Source: Pseudofrankia saprophytica
GTDB lineage: Bacteria > Actinomycetota > Actinomycetes > Frankiales > Frankiaceae
DNA: 64,000 bases
NCBI RefSeq assembly: GCF_000235425.2
Contig: NZ_KI912266.1
Span: 5,329,217-5,393,216 of the forward strand
Direction of reading: 5' to 3'
In this document: positions 44,226 through 52,609 of the stretch, one piece after another
Layout of the letters: each line of letters opens with the position of its first letter
Numbering within the stretch: the stretch's first letter is position 1
Program-made: the position numbers and the translations under genes
The notes under the pieces: generated by a model
Databases searched by the model: none
What the model saw: only the letters and a program-made list of their open reading frames with translations
What the model was told of the DNA's origin: nothing

Positions 44226-45242
44226 GTGTCGACGACTCGAACCTCCCGTCAGGTCCTGCTTGCCCACCGTCCGCAGGGGACGCCCGTCCCCGCGGACTTC
44301 CGCCTGGTCGAGGTGGACGTCCCGCCGTTGACTGAGGGGCAGGTGCTGGTGCGCAACACGTACCTGGCGCTGAGCGCGGCCATGCGGACGTTGATGTCGG
44401 ACGAGGACGTTCCCCTGCCGATGTACCGGGTCGGGGAGGTGCTGCACGGGCCGGCGCTCGGCGAGGTGGTCGCGTCCACCGACCCGGGGTTCGCGCCCGG
44501 GGACCTGGTGCGGCACCGGTCGGGGTGGCGGGAGCACGCGTGGGGCCCCGCCTCCGGATTCCTGCGGCTGGACCCGGACCTGTACCCGGACCCGGTAGCT
44601 CACCTGTCTTCGGGGCTGACCGCCTACGCCGGCCTCATCGCCGCGGGACGGCTGGCGGCTGGCGAGACGGTACTGGTCACCAGCGCCGCCGGGTCGGTCG
44701 GCAGCGTGGCCGGCCAGCTCGCCCGGCTGCTGGGCGCGGGCCGGGTGATCGGTACCGTCGGCTCGGCCGCCAAGGCCGACTATGCCACCGGCGTCCTGGG
44801 CTATGACCAGGCCCTCGACTACCGCCGCGGTCCCATCGGCGATGCTCTGGGCGCCGCGGCCCCAGACGGCGTCGACGTGGTCTTCGACAACGTCGGCGGT
44901 GCGCAGCTGCGCGCGGCGGTCCACGCGGCCCGGCCCCGGGCTCGGATCGTGATCTGCGGCGCGCTGGCCCACCAGGCCGCGCACGAGCCCGCGTCCCTGA
45001 CAGTGGACACGATGGCCGTCGCGGGCAAGCGCCTCACCGTCACCGGATTCACCGCCGCCGACCATCCCGGCCTCGCGGCCGAGTGGCCGGCCCGCTTCGC
45101 GGCCTGGCTGCGTGACGGCTCCATGCACCTGGCCCACACGCGGCTGGATGGGCTGGACTCCGCCGTGCCCGGGCTGCTCGATCTGCTCGCCGGTCGGCAC
45201 ACCGGCCTGGTCGTGGTGGACTTGAGGAATGCGTATCACTGA
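44226..45242 (+). CDS. NADP-dependent oxidoreductase (prostaglandin/leukotriene reductase-like MDR)
   Basis: 338 residues. MDR2/YncB-like: VRNTYLALSAAMRTLM, GEVVASTDPGFAPGD, LVTSAAGSVGSVAGQLA, VDVVFDNVGG. Reduces alkenals or enones with NADPH. GTG 44226 is leaderless behind the MerR-type promoter; an ATG at 44187 would start inside the -35 box. Overlaps merR by 14 bp. Confidence 0.9.
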   Translation: MSTTRTSRQVLLAHRPQGTPVPADFRLVEVDVPPLTEGQVLVRNTYLALSAAMRTLMSDEDVPLPMYRVGEVLHGPALGEVVASTDPGFAPGDLVRHRSGWREHAWGPASGFLRLDPDLYPDPVAHLSSGLTAYAGLIAAGRLAAGETVLVTSAAGSVGSVAGQLARLLGAGRVIGTVGSAAKADYATGVLGYDQALDYRRGPIGDALGAAAPDGVDVVFDNVGGAQLRAAVHAARPRARIVICGALAHQAAHEPASLTVDTMAVAGKRLTVTGFTAADHPGLAAEWPARFAAWLRDGSMHLAHTRLDGLDSAVPGLLDLLAGRHTGLVVVDLRNAYH

Positions 45243-45618
45243 TGCGGCCCGTGCGGTCGGGGCGACGCCGCGGGCGCTGCGCTGGTACGAACAGCACGGC
45301 CTCATCCGCGCAGCGCGCACCCCGGCCGGTTACCGCGACTACAGCGACTCGGACCTGGCACGCATCCGGAACATCCGCACCCTGCTGAGCCTCGGGTTCA
45401 CCCTGGAGGACATCGCCACCTTCGATGCGTTCCTCGACGGACGACTCCCCGAACGGTTCGCGGCCAGTCCTGGCGGCCCCTGCGAGGCCGCCCTGGCCCG
45501 GAGCCGGGAACGGCTCGCCACCCTGGATCGGCGAATAGCCGAGCTCACCGGGCTGCGCGACCGCCTCGCCGCGTCGATCTCGACAGGCGACGACGCCCCG
45601 GCCTCGTCCCGCGGCTGA
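45229..45618 (+). CDS. MerR-family regulator
   Basis: 129 residues. MRITDAARAVGATPRALRWYEQHGLI HTH, GYRDYSDSDLARI wing, then a coiled-coil dimer helix and a short effector region with one Cys (GGPCEAAL). Autogenous activator of the MDR-merR operon by position and by the 19-bp-spacer promoter. Confidence 0.92.
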   Translation: MRITDAARAVGATPRALRWYEQHGLIRAARTPAGYRDYSDSDLARIRNIRTLLSLGFTLEDIATFDAFLDGRLPERFAASPGGPCEAALARSRERLATLDRRIAELTGLRDRLAASISTGDDAPASSRG

Positions 45619-45719
45619 ACGTGCGGTGCCGCGGGCGCGAGAGACGTGGTGCCTCGGCCGCGGGAGAGCGGTGCCTCGAGCGGTCCGCCGCCGCGACACC
45701 GTCGAGCCGGCGGACTCGC

Positions 45720-46610
45720 TCAGCCCGCCTGGCCGGCGAGAAAGCGGCTGATCGCGGCGGCGAGCGCGGCCGGCTGCTGTTCCTGGACGTTGTGGCCCGT
45801 CTCGAACTCGACGACCTCGGCCCGCGGCACGCGGGCGCGGAACTCGTCGACGACCTCCGGCGAGAGGAACCCGTACCGCCCGCGGACCAGCAGCACCGGG
45901 ATCGTCGTCGCGTCCAGCCCGGGCCACAGGTCACCGAAGTCGACGCTGAACCGGGCGCCGGGCGGCGGGCTGGCGAAGTGGTGCTTGAACACGACCGTGC
46001 CGTCGTCGCGAACCCGGGTGTTGAGCACCACGCCCCGGGTGAGCGCCGGCCGTGACGAGCCGATGCCGGCGGCGAGGGCCTTCTCGACGATCTCTTCGCG
46101 GGAGCCGAACTCCTGCGGACCGGCGAGGAAGTCGATCACCTGGGCGGCGTCCTCGGGGCGCTGGTTGGGGCTGGCGTCCACGAGGACCAGGCCGCCGACC
46201 AGATCCGGACGCGTCTGCGCCAGGGCGATCGCGGTATGGGCTCCCAGCGACTGGCCCACGACGGTCTGCCGGACGCCCGGCTCGACGGCGTCGAGGACGG
46301 CGGCCACGGCTGTGGCGTTCCGCTGCGGGGAGTAGTCGAAGTCGTCGCGCCACGCCGAGTCGCCGTGGCCCGGCAGGTCGAGGGCGAGAGCCGGCCGGCC
46401 GAGCGCGAGCAGCGTCCCGTCCCAGGTGTGGGCGTTCAGGCCGCCGCCGTGCAGCAGGGTGATCTCCGGCGAGGCACCCCACAGCAGCGCGCTGAGGGCG
46501 CCCTCCGAGGTCGTCACGTCGAGGCGGCGCACCGTCGGAAGCTCGGGCGGGGCGCCCACCTCGGCCGCCTCCTCCGCGAGAAAGTCGAACTCGGCGGGGT
46601 CGTGACCCAT
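45720..46610 (-). CDS. Alpha/beta hydrolase
   Basis: 296 residues. Oxyanion HGGGLNAHTWD, nucleophile GQSLGAHTA, acid region RGRYGFLSPEV and catalytic His in ETGHNVQEQQP. Esterase, lactonase or haloperoxidase-like; substrate unknown. ATG 46610. The 308 bases to the next gene hold only its likely promoter and no further coding frame. Confidence 0.9.
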   Translation of the reverse strand: MGHDPAEFDFLAEEAAEVGAPPELPTVRRLDVTTSEGALSALLWGASPEITLLHGGGLNAHTWDGTLLALGRPALALDLPGHGDSAWRDDFDYSPQRNATAVAAVLDAVEPGVRQTVVGQSLGAHTAIALAQTRPDLVGGLVLVDASPNQRPEDAAQVIDFLAGPQEFGSREEIVEKALAAGIGSSRPALTRGVVLNTRVRDDGTVVFKHHFASPPPGARFSVDFGDLWPGLDATTIPVLLVRGRYGFLSPEVVDEFRARVPRAEVVEFETGHNVQEQQPAALAAAISRFLAGQAG

Positions 46611-46918
46611 CGTCGTCCTCCTGTCGCCGCCCGGTGCACCGACCGATGTCTCGGCTGTCGGCGACCGGCTGCTGAAAACCCTCGTCACGATAACGAACGC
46701 GAGATTCTCGGCACCCTTCTTCCGGCCCGTCCGGCCCCAACTGATAAGCGATCGATACAAACCGTTCACGGAGACAGGTTCGCTGGCAGGCGCGCCGCCG
46801 TCGATGCGCGACGAGGACGGACCCGGCAGTGGTCGAGACCGACCTCGCGACGCCGGCGAGGTCCCACCGCCGGTCACGGGTCGCCCCGGGACGCGCCCGG
46901 CCGCGGGACCTGTCCGGC

Positions 46919-47440
46919 CTACTCCTGGACGATGACCCGCTCCCCCTCGCCCACGGGTTCCTGAAAATTGGCGAAGTAACGTTCCAGGAGTTCGTCGGAG
47001 ACGGTAACGCTGTTCGCGTCGCTGTGCTGGTTGCGGACGGCCAGCCGACGCCGCAGCGTTTCCAGGTCGACCTTCAGCCGGATAAGCTCCCACCGGCATC
47101 CGTGGCTCTCGATAGCGGCCTTGTACCGATCCCGGGTCGCCCGGTTCCAGAAGCTGTAGTCGATGACCACGGGCAGCCTCGCCGTCATCAGACGGATAAG
47201 ATCTTCCCATAGTTTCCGCTCGGCGGTGGACTTGAGATGCTCGTATTCCGCCGGGTCGAGGTCAGCCGCATCGTGGCCGATCCATTCCCACACCAGCTCG
47301 TCGATCGAAAGCCGGGTGTAGCCGCGGCGCTCGAGGGCCCGCGCATATGTGCTCTTGCCAGAGCCGGACAGGCCGCACATCATCACGACGAGGCCGCGTT
47401 CCCTCCCGGTGAGGTCCGGCAGAAGATCCGCATCGTCCAC
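46919..47440 (-). CDS. P-loop kinase of the AAA/zeta-toxin-like type
   Basis: 173 residues. Walker A GLSGSGKST, SIDELVWEW, VVIDYSFWNRATRDRYK (Walker B-like), and an Arg-rich lid LRRRLAVRN. Resembles small-molecule or polynucleotide kinases grouped with zeta toxins; no antitoxin gene is adjacent, so a toxin role is not supported. Start uncertain: GTG 47440 is proposed, with Met codons immediately before the P-loop as an alternative. Confidence 0.78.
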   Translation of the reverse strand: MDDADLLPDLTGRERGLVVMMCGLSGSGKSTYARALERRGYTRLSIDELVWEWIGHDAADLDPAEYEHLKSTAERKLWEDLIRLMTARLPVVIDYSFWNRATRDRYKAAIESHGCRWELIRLKVDLETLRRRLAVRNQHSDANSVTVSDELLERYFANFQEPVGEGERVIVQE

Positions 47441-47499
47441 GAACGCGAGGCTAGCGCGACGTCCACCCGCAGGTGATCGCCGCCGGCGTGTCGTGGCGA

Positions 47500-48591
47500 T
47501 CACCTGGCGCGAGCAGGTCCGCTCGCGGTTTCGAGCGCTCTGGGCGGCGGCGTGCGCCAGTCGTCGATCGGTTTGTTCGGGAGCTCCCGGCGGATGACCG
47601 GCGCGATCTCGGTGGCGAAGATCTCCAGGGTGGCCCGGTAGTCCTCCGGGGTGAGTGCCTCCGCGTCGACGTGGATGTGCACGAGGTCGTGCTGGAACGT
47701 CTCGTACTGGGCCAGCAGGATGTCGATCACCTGTTGCGGGCTGCCGACGAGTGCCGAGGTCTTGGTGATGAAGTCCTCGACCGTGGCGATCCCGAGCCGG
47801 TCGATGGCCGCGTGTTCGTAGCGGCGGTTGTAGGCCAGGCGCCGCTCGAAGACGGGTGTGAACTTCCGGACCGCCTCCTGGCTCGTCGAAGCGGCAAGGA
47901 ATCCGCCGGTGCCGACGCCCACCAGAGCACCGTCCGGGTCGTGGCCGTAGAAGGCGAACCGCTCCCGGTAGTACCGCACGCTCTCGAGATACCGGCCGAC
48001 GGCGGCGGTCCCGATCGAGGTGAACAACGGGTCGCCGTGCCGGGCGGCGAAGTCGGCGCTTTCCAGGTTCGTGTTGGCGCCGTGCCAGATCCGCAGGCCG
48101 CGCCGACCCGGCCGGGGTAGCGCGGTCACGTCGACCAGCGGTGGTCGGAAGCGACCCGTCCAGTTCACCTTGGTCTCGTTCCACAGTGCGCGAAAGGCCT
48201 CGTAGTTCTCGCGCAGCCGGTCCCACTGGTCGTCCGGGGTCACCCCGAAGATGCGATGGGTCTCCGCGTAACCCCCCTTGCCGATGACGAGGTCGAGGCG
48301 CCCGTCGGCGAGGTGGTCCAGCGTCGAGTAGTCCTCGACGGCCCGCAGCGGGTCGTGCAGCCCGAGCGTCGAGACCGTCGTGACCAGCTGGATCGTGCCG
48401 GTGCGCGCGGCGGCGTTGGCGAGGATCACCACCGGCGACGAGGAGACCGCCAGGCCGTCGTGCCGCTCACCGATCCCGTAGGCGTCGAACCCGAGCCGCT
48501 CGGCGAGAACGGCCTGGTCGACCAGGTCCGTGATCTGCTGCCGCACTGACTTCCGCTCGTGCGAGACGTACGGCAGGAGGAGGAACTTCAT
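47500..48591 (-). CDS. LLM-class flavin oxidoreductase
   Basis: 363 residues. GIGERHDGLAVSSSPVVI, EDYSTLDHLADGRLDLVIGKGGY, WTGRFRPPL and WHGANTNLES. Paralogue of the products of 42541-43611 and 52610-53764. ATG 48591, divergent from an HxlR gene with tandem palindromic operators between them. Confidence 0.87.
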   Translation of the reverse strand: MKFLLLPYVSHERKSVRQQITDLVDQAVLAERLGFDAYGIGERHDGLAVSSSPVVILANAAARTGTIQLVTTVSTLGLHDPLRAVEDYSTLDHLADGRLDLVIGKGGYAETHRIFGVTPDDQWDRLRENYEAFRALWNETKVNWTGRFRPPLVDVTALPRPGRRGLRIWHGANTNLESADFAARHGDPLFTSIGTAAVGRYLESVRYYRERFAFYGHDPDGALVGVGTGGFLAASTSQEAVRKFTPVFERRLAYNRRYEHAAIDRLGIATVEDFITKTSALVGSPQQVIDILLAQYETFQHDLVHIHVDAEALTPEDYRATLEIFATEIAPVIRRELPNKPIDDWRTPPPRALETASGPARAR

Positions 48592-48751
48592 CTGTGGTCT
48601 CCCGGGGGCGGGCTGGTGTCACCGGCGACGCCGAGGGGGTGTCGCTGCTGGCGTAGCTGGTTCGTCGGCCCGGCAGGACGAACCCGCCCGACGTGCCGGG
48701 CTCGGCGAGGACGGGAGTCAGCCTGCCGGGCGGCCGGAGTACGCGGAAGAC

Positions 48752-48789
48752 TGCACTTCGACGTGCGTTATGCACTTTAAAGTGCGTAT
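48752..48789. promoter_or_regulatory. Tandem HxlR operators
   Basis: Two adjacent 19-bp units, TGCACTTCGACGTGCGTTA (48752-48770) and TGCACTTTAAAGTGCGTAT (48771-48789). The second contains the perfect 14-bp palindrome GCACTTTAAAGTGC. Located between divergent LLM and hxlR genes, 20 bases before the hxlR start. Confidence 0.7.
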
Positions 48790-48809
48790 CAGCAAAGGGA
48801 GGCTGGCCC

Positions 48810-49343
48810 GTGAGCGAAGTGGACGTCGCATCGGACGAGACAGCGGTCGTCGGTGGAGGAGTCTGCGCGACGGAACGGGACGCCCAGTCGGTCCGTGAGC
48901 TGTTCCGCCGCGTCGGTGACAAGTGGTCGCTCAATGTCGTCGCGGAGCTCTCCCCCGGTCCGGTGCGGTTCATGGTCCTGCTACAGCGGATCGACGGGAT
49001 CTCGCATCGTTTGCTGGCCAAGACACTAAAAAGTCTCGAACGCGACGGGCTTGTTACAAGGGTGGCCTATCCCGAGGTGCCGCCACGGGTGGAATACGCC
49101 CTCTCACCGCTCGGTGAGTCGCTTCTCGAGCCGGTCGTCGCACTCGCGGACTGGGCGGAACGCCACCGAGCAGAGGTCGATGTGCACCGCGCCAGCTACG
49201 ACGCACGCCAGCCGCCACCCGCGCTCTCGGACGGATCGCCGACACCGACACCGACGATGACGGCGACGGCGATCGGCCCGGGGTCCCCTGCCGGCACCGG
49301 CCCGGATCTGCCGGCGGGTCCGCGGGCCCGCGGAAGGTGGTGA
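48810..49343 (+). CDS. HxlR-family regulator
   Basis: 177 residues. SVRELFRRVGDKWSLNVVAEL, VRFMVLLQRIDGISHRLLAKTLKSLERDGLV, with an unusual 40-residue Pro/Thr/Gly-rich tail. One Cys (GGVC) near the N-terminus could sense redox. GTG 48810 follows AGGGAGG; the longer frame is rejected. Confidence 0.9.
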   Translation: MSEVDVASDETAVVGGGVCATERDAQSVRELFRRVGDKWSLNVVAELSPGPVRFMVLLQRIDGISHRLLAKTLKSLERDGLVTRVAYPEVPPRVEYALSPLGESLLEPVVALADWAERHRAEVDVHRASYDARQPPPALSDGSPTPTPTMTATAIGPGSPAGTGPDLPAGPRARGRW

Positions 49344-49381
49344 TCGGTCACGGGCGGACCTCGGTCGTTCTGGGCGTCCGG

Positions 49382-50356
49382 TCAGGTCAGGAGCACGATC
49401 CTGCCGAACACTTCGCCGGCGTCCATCTTCTGGTGGGCCAGCACGGCCTGCTCCAGGGGCAGCAGTTCGTGCACCACCGCGTCCAGCTCGCCGCGGCCCG
49501 CGGCGGTGAACAGCTCGGCGGTCACGGCGTGCCGGGCGGCCTCGGTCATGGTGTTCGTGCTGAAGGTGGCGAACGACATCGACTTCTGGAACGCCGCGAA
49601 CAGGTGCGCGGCGAAGTCCGCCGGTGGGTCGCCCGCGACCGCGCCGACGGCGACCATGCGGCCGTTCGGGTTGAGCCTGGCGAAGAAAGACGGCAGGTCC
49701 GGGCCGGCCACGACGTCGATGATGACGTCGTAGCCGGCGGGAGCGTCCTGGGGTTCCTCGCCTCGTCCCTCGCCGGCGCGGTCCAGCACGTGGGTCGCGC
49801 CGAGCTTGCGCAGCCGGTCGCCCCGCTCGGGCGACGACGTCGTGACCGCGACCGTGCCCGCGCCCTGGCGGGCCGCGAGCTGGACGGCCATGATCCCGAT
49901 GCCGCCGGACGCGCCGCGGACCAGCACCGACTCGCCCGGCCTGAAGTGGGCGTGGCGAAGGCCGAAGTGGGCCACTCGCCCGGAGCTGCCGAGCGTCACC
50001 GCGTCGGCGGCGGAGAGGTCGGCCGGGAGGGGGACGAGCGTCTCGGCCGGCGCGATCGCCCGCTCGGCATAGCCGCCGCCCAGGCCGGTGAACCCCCACA
50101 CCCGCTGACCGACCCAGGCCGTGTCGACGCCGTCCCCGACCGCCGCCACGGTGCCCGCTACCTCGCCACCGAGGATGTGGCCCTCCTGGAACCCGTAGGC
50201 GGCGACGGCGCCGCTTCGGATCATGACGTCGACGCCGCCGACACCGATCGCCTCGGTGGCGATCAGTACCTGCCCGGCGGCGGGAACCGGGTCGGGGAGC
50301 TCGACGACGGCGAGGCCCTCGGGTCCTCCGAACCTCTTGATCGCAACTGCCTTCAC
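49382..50356 (-). CDS. Zinc-free quinone oxidoreductase-type alcohol dehydrogenase
   Basis: 324 residues, QOR-like MDR: MKAVAIKRFGGPEGL, GGEVAGTVAAVG, LVRGASGGIGIMAVQLA. No zinc ligands. Reduces quinones or enones with NADPH. Divergent from a TetR gene with an AACGGA-N8-TCCGTT dyad between them. Confidence 0.9.
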   Translation of the reverse strand: MKAVAIKRFGGPEGLAVVELPDPVPAAGQVLIATEAIGVGGVDVMIRSGAVAAYGFQEGHILGGEVAGTVAAVGDGVDTAWVGQRVWGFTGLGGGYAERAIAPAETLVPLPADLSAADAVTLGSSGRVAHFGLRHAHFRPGESVLVRGASGGIGIMAVQLAARQGAGTVAVTTSSPERGDRLRKLGATHVLDRAGEGRGEEPQDAPAGYDVIIDVVAGPDLPSFFARLNPNGRMVAVGAVAGDPPADFAAHLFAAFQKSMSFATFSTNTMTEAARHAVTAELFTAAGRGELDAVVHELLPLEQAVLAHQKMDAGEVFGRIVLLT

Positions 50357-50388
50357 GGTCGCCTCCGGTTCTGGGATGTGTCTGGGCT

Positions 50389-50422
50389 GGTCGGCCGACC
50401 GTAACGGAGCACCCCGTCCGTT
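50389..50422. promoter_or_regulatory. Candidate TetR operators
   Basis: Perfect palindrome GGTCGGCCGACC (50389-50400) followed by AACGGA-N8-TCCGTT (50403-50422), in the 115-bp divergent region. Confidence 0.5.
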
Positions 50423-50471
50423 TCGCTAAAGTGAGAGCGGTGACGGCCGAAGTGATATCGACACCGCGGTG

Positions 50472-51080
50472 ATGACGACGCTGCGCTCGGACGCCCGTGA
50501 CAACCGCGCGCGCATCCTCGCCGTCGCGCGCGCGGCGTTCGCCGCGGAGGGCCTCGACGTGCCGATCCGGGAGATCGCCCGGCGGGCGCAGGTCGGCGTC
50601 GCCACCGTCTACCGGCACTTCCAGACCAAGGAAGCCCTGCTGTCCGAGGCCTTCGGCGAGCAGATGGCCCTGTGCTCGGAGGTCGTGGGCGAGGGGCTGG
50701 CGGCGGCCGACCCGTGGACCGGGTTCTGCCTGGTGATCGAGAAGCTCATGGAAATGCACGCCCTCGACCGGGGCTTCGCGCGCGCGTTCACTTCTCAGCT
50801 TCCCCCGGCGGTCGGCCTCGCCGAGGACCGCGATCACACGCTGCGTCTGCTGCTCGAGCTCGTGCGGCGCGCGAAGGAAGCGGGTTCGCTGCGCGGGGAT
50901 TTCGTCCTGGAGGACATCGTCCTGGCGCTGATGGCGAACGAGGGTATCCGCGCGGAGTCACCCGGAGTGAGGGTCGTGGCATCACGCCGCTTCGCCGCGC
51001 TCATGATTCAGTCTTTCCAGGCGAGCCCCGTGCCGACGCCGCTCCCGCCGGCGGTCCGCCTGCCTCTCACCAGAGGCTGA
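50472..51080 (+). CDS. TetR/AcrR-family regulator
   Basis: 202 residues. RILAVARAAFAAEGLDVPIREIARRAQVGVATVYRHFQTKEALL in the DNA-binding domain (read in order), then a TetR_C ligand domain (LEDIVLALMANEG). ATG 50472 directly follows an in-frame GTG at 50469. Probably represses the divergent quinone oxidoreductase gene. Confidence 0.9.
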   Translation: MTTLRSDARDNRARILAVARAAFAAEGLDVPIREIARRAQVGVATVYRHFQTKEALLSEAFGEQMALCSEVVGEGLAAADPWTGFCLVIEKLMEMHALDRGFARAFTSQLPPAVGLAEDRDHTLRLLLELVRRAKEAGSLRGDFVLEDIVLALMANEGIRAESPGVRVVASRRFAALMIQSFQASPVPTPLPPAVRLPLTRG

Positions 51081-51116
51081 GACTTTCCCGGGAATCTCTT
51101 GGAAACGGCTTCCTTC

Positions 51117-52034
51117 TCACCTGGCCGTCGGATCGCTGGGCGTGACGGCCCGGGCGGCGGCGATCAGGTCCAGGAGATGGGGGCTGTGGTTGTCGGCCCG
51201 GTGGACCAGGGCGGTTTCTATCTTGATGGGAGGGCTGGCCAGGCGGCGGAAGGCAATCCCCGGTAGGGCCTGCCTGGCGAGAAGGTAGGCCTGGTCGGGG
51301 TAGAAGACCGTCCAGCTGGCGCCGCCGGCGGCGATCATCGCCAGCATGTCCTGGTCGTTGCTGGCGGGCGCGTGGCTGGGTTCGAATCCCGCCTCGCGGC
51401 AAGCGCCGAGCACGGCGTCGACGAGCAGCGGGTTGGCGTCGCGCGGTGGGAGGCGCACCGGCAGCGAGGCGAGCTCCGCCAGGCGGACGGTGCGGCGCCG
51501 GGCCGTGGTCACGCCGGTGGGCAGCGCGGCAACGAGCAGATCGGCCCGGACGTGCGCATAGCGAAGGTGGCGGGCCATCTCGCTGTCAGGGCGGCGGCGG
51601 ACGAAAGCGACGTCGAGGTCTCCGCCGGACAGGTGCGCGATCCGCTCGCGTTCGGTGAGCCTGACCAGGTCGACGGTGATGTTCGGCTGGCGCCGCGAGA
51701 AGTCGCGTAGCACGTGGGTCAGATAGTCACCGAGGCCGGCGCTGGTGCCCAGGCGCAGCGTGCGGACGGTGGGGGCGCCGAGTTCGCGGGCCGCGGCCTG
51801 GGCCCGGTCGGCGGCGGCGATCGCCTCCCGGGCGTGGCCGAGGAAGACGCGACCGGCATCGGTGAGCGCCACGCGCCTGGTGGAGCGGTCGAGCAGCGTC
51901 ACGCTCAGCTCGCGTTCCAGGCGGCGGATCTGCTGGCTGACGGCCGGCTGCACGATGTGCAGCTGCTCGGCGGCCCGTCCGAAGTGCCGGCTGTCCGCCA
52001 CGGCGACGAAATAGCGCAGCTGCCGAAGCTCCAT
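51117..52034 (-). CDS. LysR-family regulator
   Basis: 305 residues. N-terminal HTH MELRQLRYFVAVADSRHFGRA, VQPAVSQQIRRLERELSV, then the LysR substrate-binding domain (LRLGTSAGLGDYL, LDVAFVRRRP). Divergent from an NTF2-like gene with a 19-bp palindrome between them. The inducer is unknown. Confidence 0.93.
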   Translation of the reverse strand: MELRQLRYFVAVADSRHFGRAAEQLHIVQPAVSQQIRRLERELSVTLLDRSTRRVALTDAGRVFLGHAREAIAAADRAQAAARELGAPTVRTLRLGTSAGLGDYLTHVLRDFSRRQPNITVDLVRLTERERIAHLSGGDLDVAFVRRRPDSEMARHLRYAHVRADLLVAALPTGVTTARRRTVRLAELASLPVRLPPRDANPLLVDAVLGACREAGFEPSHAPASNDQDMLAMIAAGGASWTVFYPDQAYLLARQALPGIAFRRLASPPIKIETALVHRADNHSPHLLDLIAAARAVTPSDPTAR

Positions 52035-52049
52035 GTCCGCGCCCTCGAT

Positions 52050-52068
52050 TCATCACGAGTCGTGATGA
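52050..52068. promoter_or_regulatory. LysR operator, 19-bp palindrome
   Basis: TCATCACGA-G-TCGTGATGA, perfect 9-bp arms, 16 bases from the LysR start. It contains the T-N11-A core expected of LysR-type sites. Confidence 0.75.
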
Positions 52069-52195
52069 GACTAGAGGGTGGTTGCTGGTTGAAGGCGAAC
52101 GGCCAGGCTGGTCGACTGGCCCGGTGGCGCGAGTCCGGATCAACGACGCCGAGACAGGCGCCCGCGCGGAACCCTCCCCGGAAAGGGCCCTTCCT

Positions 52196-52603
52196 GTGAC
52201 CACCGAGACCACACGCGCCACCGTCGCCGACTATGTCGCCGCGCTGCGGCGAGGAGATGTCGACGCATTGCGAGCCAGCTTCGCGCCGAAGGCGACGTGG
52301 ACCATCCGGGGCGACCTGCCGGTCGCCGGTACCTGGACCGGCGCCGGCGAGATCCTGGATGGGTTCCTCGCCCAGGTCGTCGCCACGCTGGACCCCGCGG
52401 TGCCCGTGACACAGACCCTGCACCGCATCATCGCCGATGGCGAGCATGCCGTCGCCGAATGGACGAGCCACGCCCAGGCCCGCGACGGGACGCCCTACGA
52501 CAACGACTACGCGGTGGTGTTCCAGGTACGCGACGGGCTGATCACCTCGGTCACGGAGTACTGCGACACCTCGTATATGAAACGCGTGTTGTTCGAACAG
52601 TGA
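52196..52603 (+). CDS. SnoaL/NTF2-like protein
   Basis: 135 residues. ATVADYVAALRRGDVDALRASFAPKATW start and YAVVFQVRDGLITSVTEYCDTSY end are typical of SnoaL-like NTF2-fold proteins (ketosteroid-isomerase-related, binding or isomerising small molecules). GTG 52196 with GGAAAGGG upstream; a longer frame to 52082 would cover the LysR control region. Probable LysR target. Confidence 0.85.
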   Translation: MTTETTRATVADYVAALRRGDVDALRASFAPKATWTIRGDLPVAGTWTGAGEILDGFLAQVVATLDPAVPVTQTLHRIIADGEHAVAEWTSHAQARDGTPYDNDYAVVFQVRDGLITSVTEYCDTSYMKRVLFEQ

Positions 52604-52609
52604 GCGCCG

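Noticed and set aside
46919-47440. Toxin-antitoxin module
   Set aside because: No small antitoxin-like gene on either side of the kinase.
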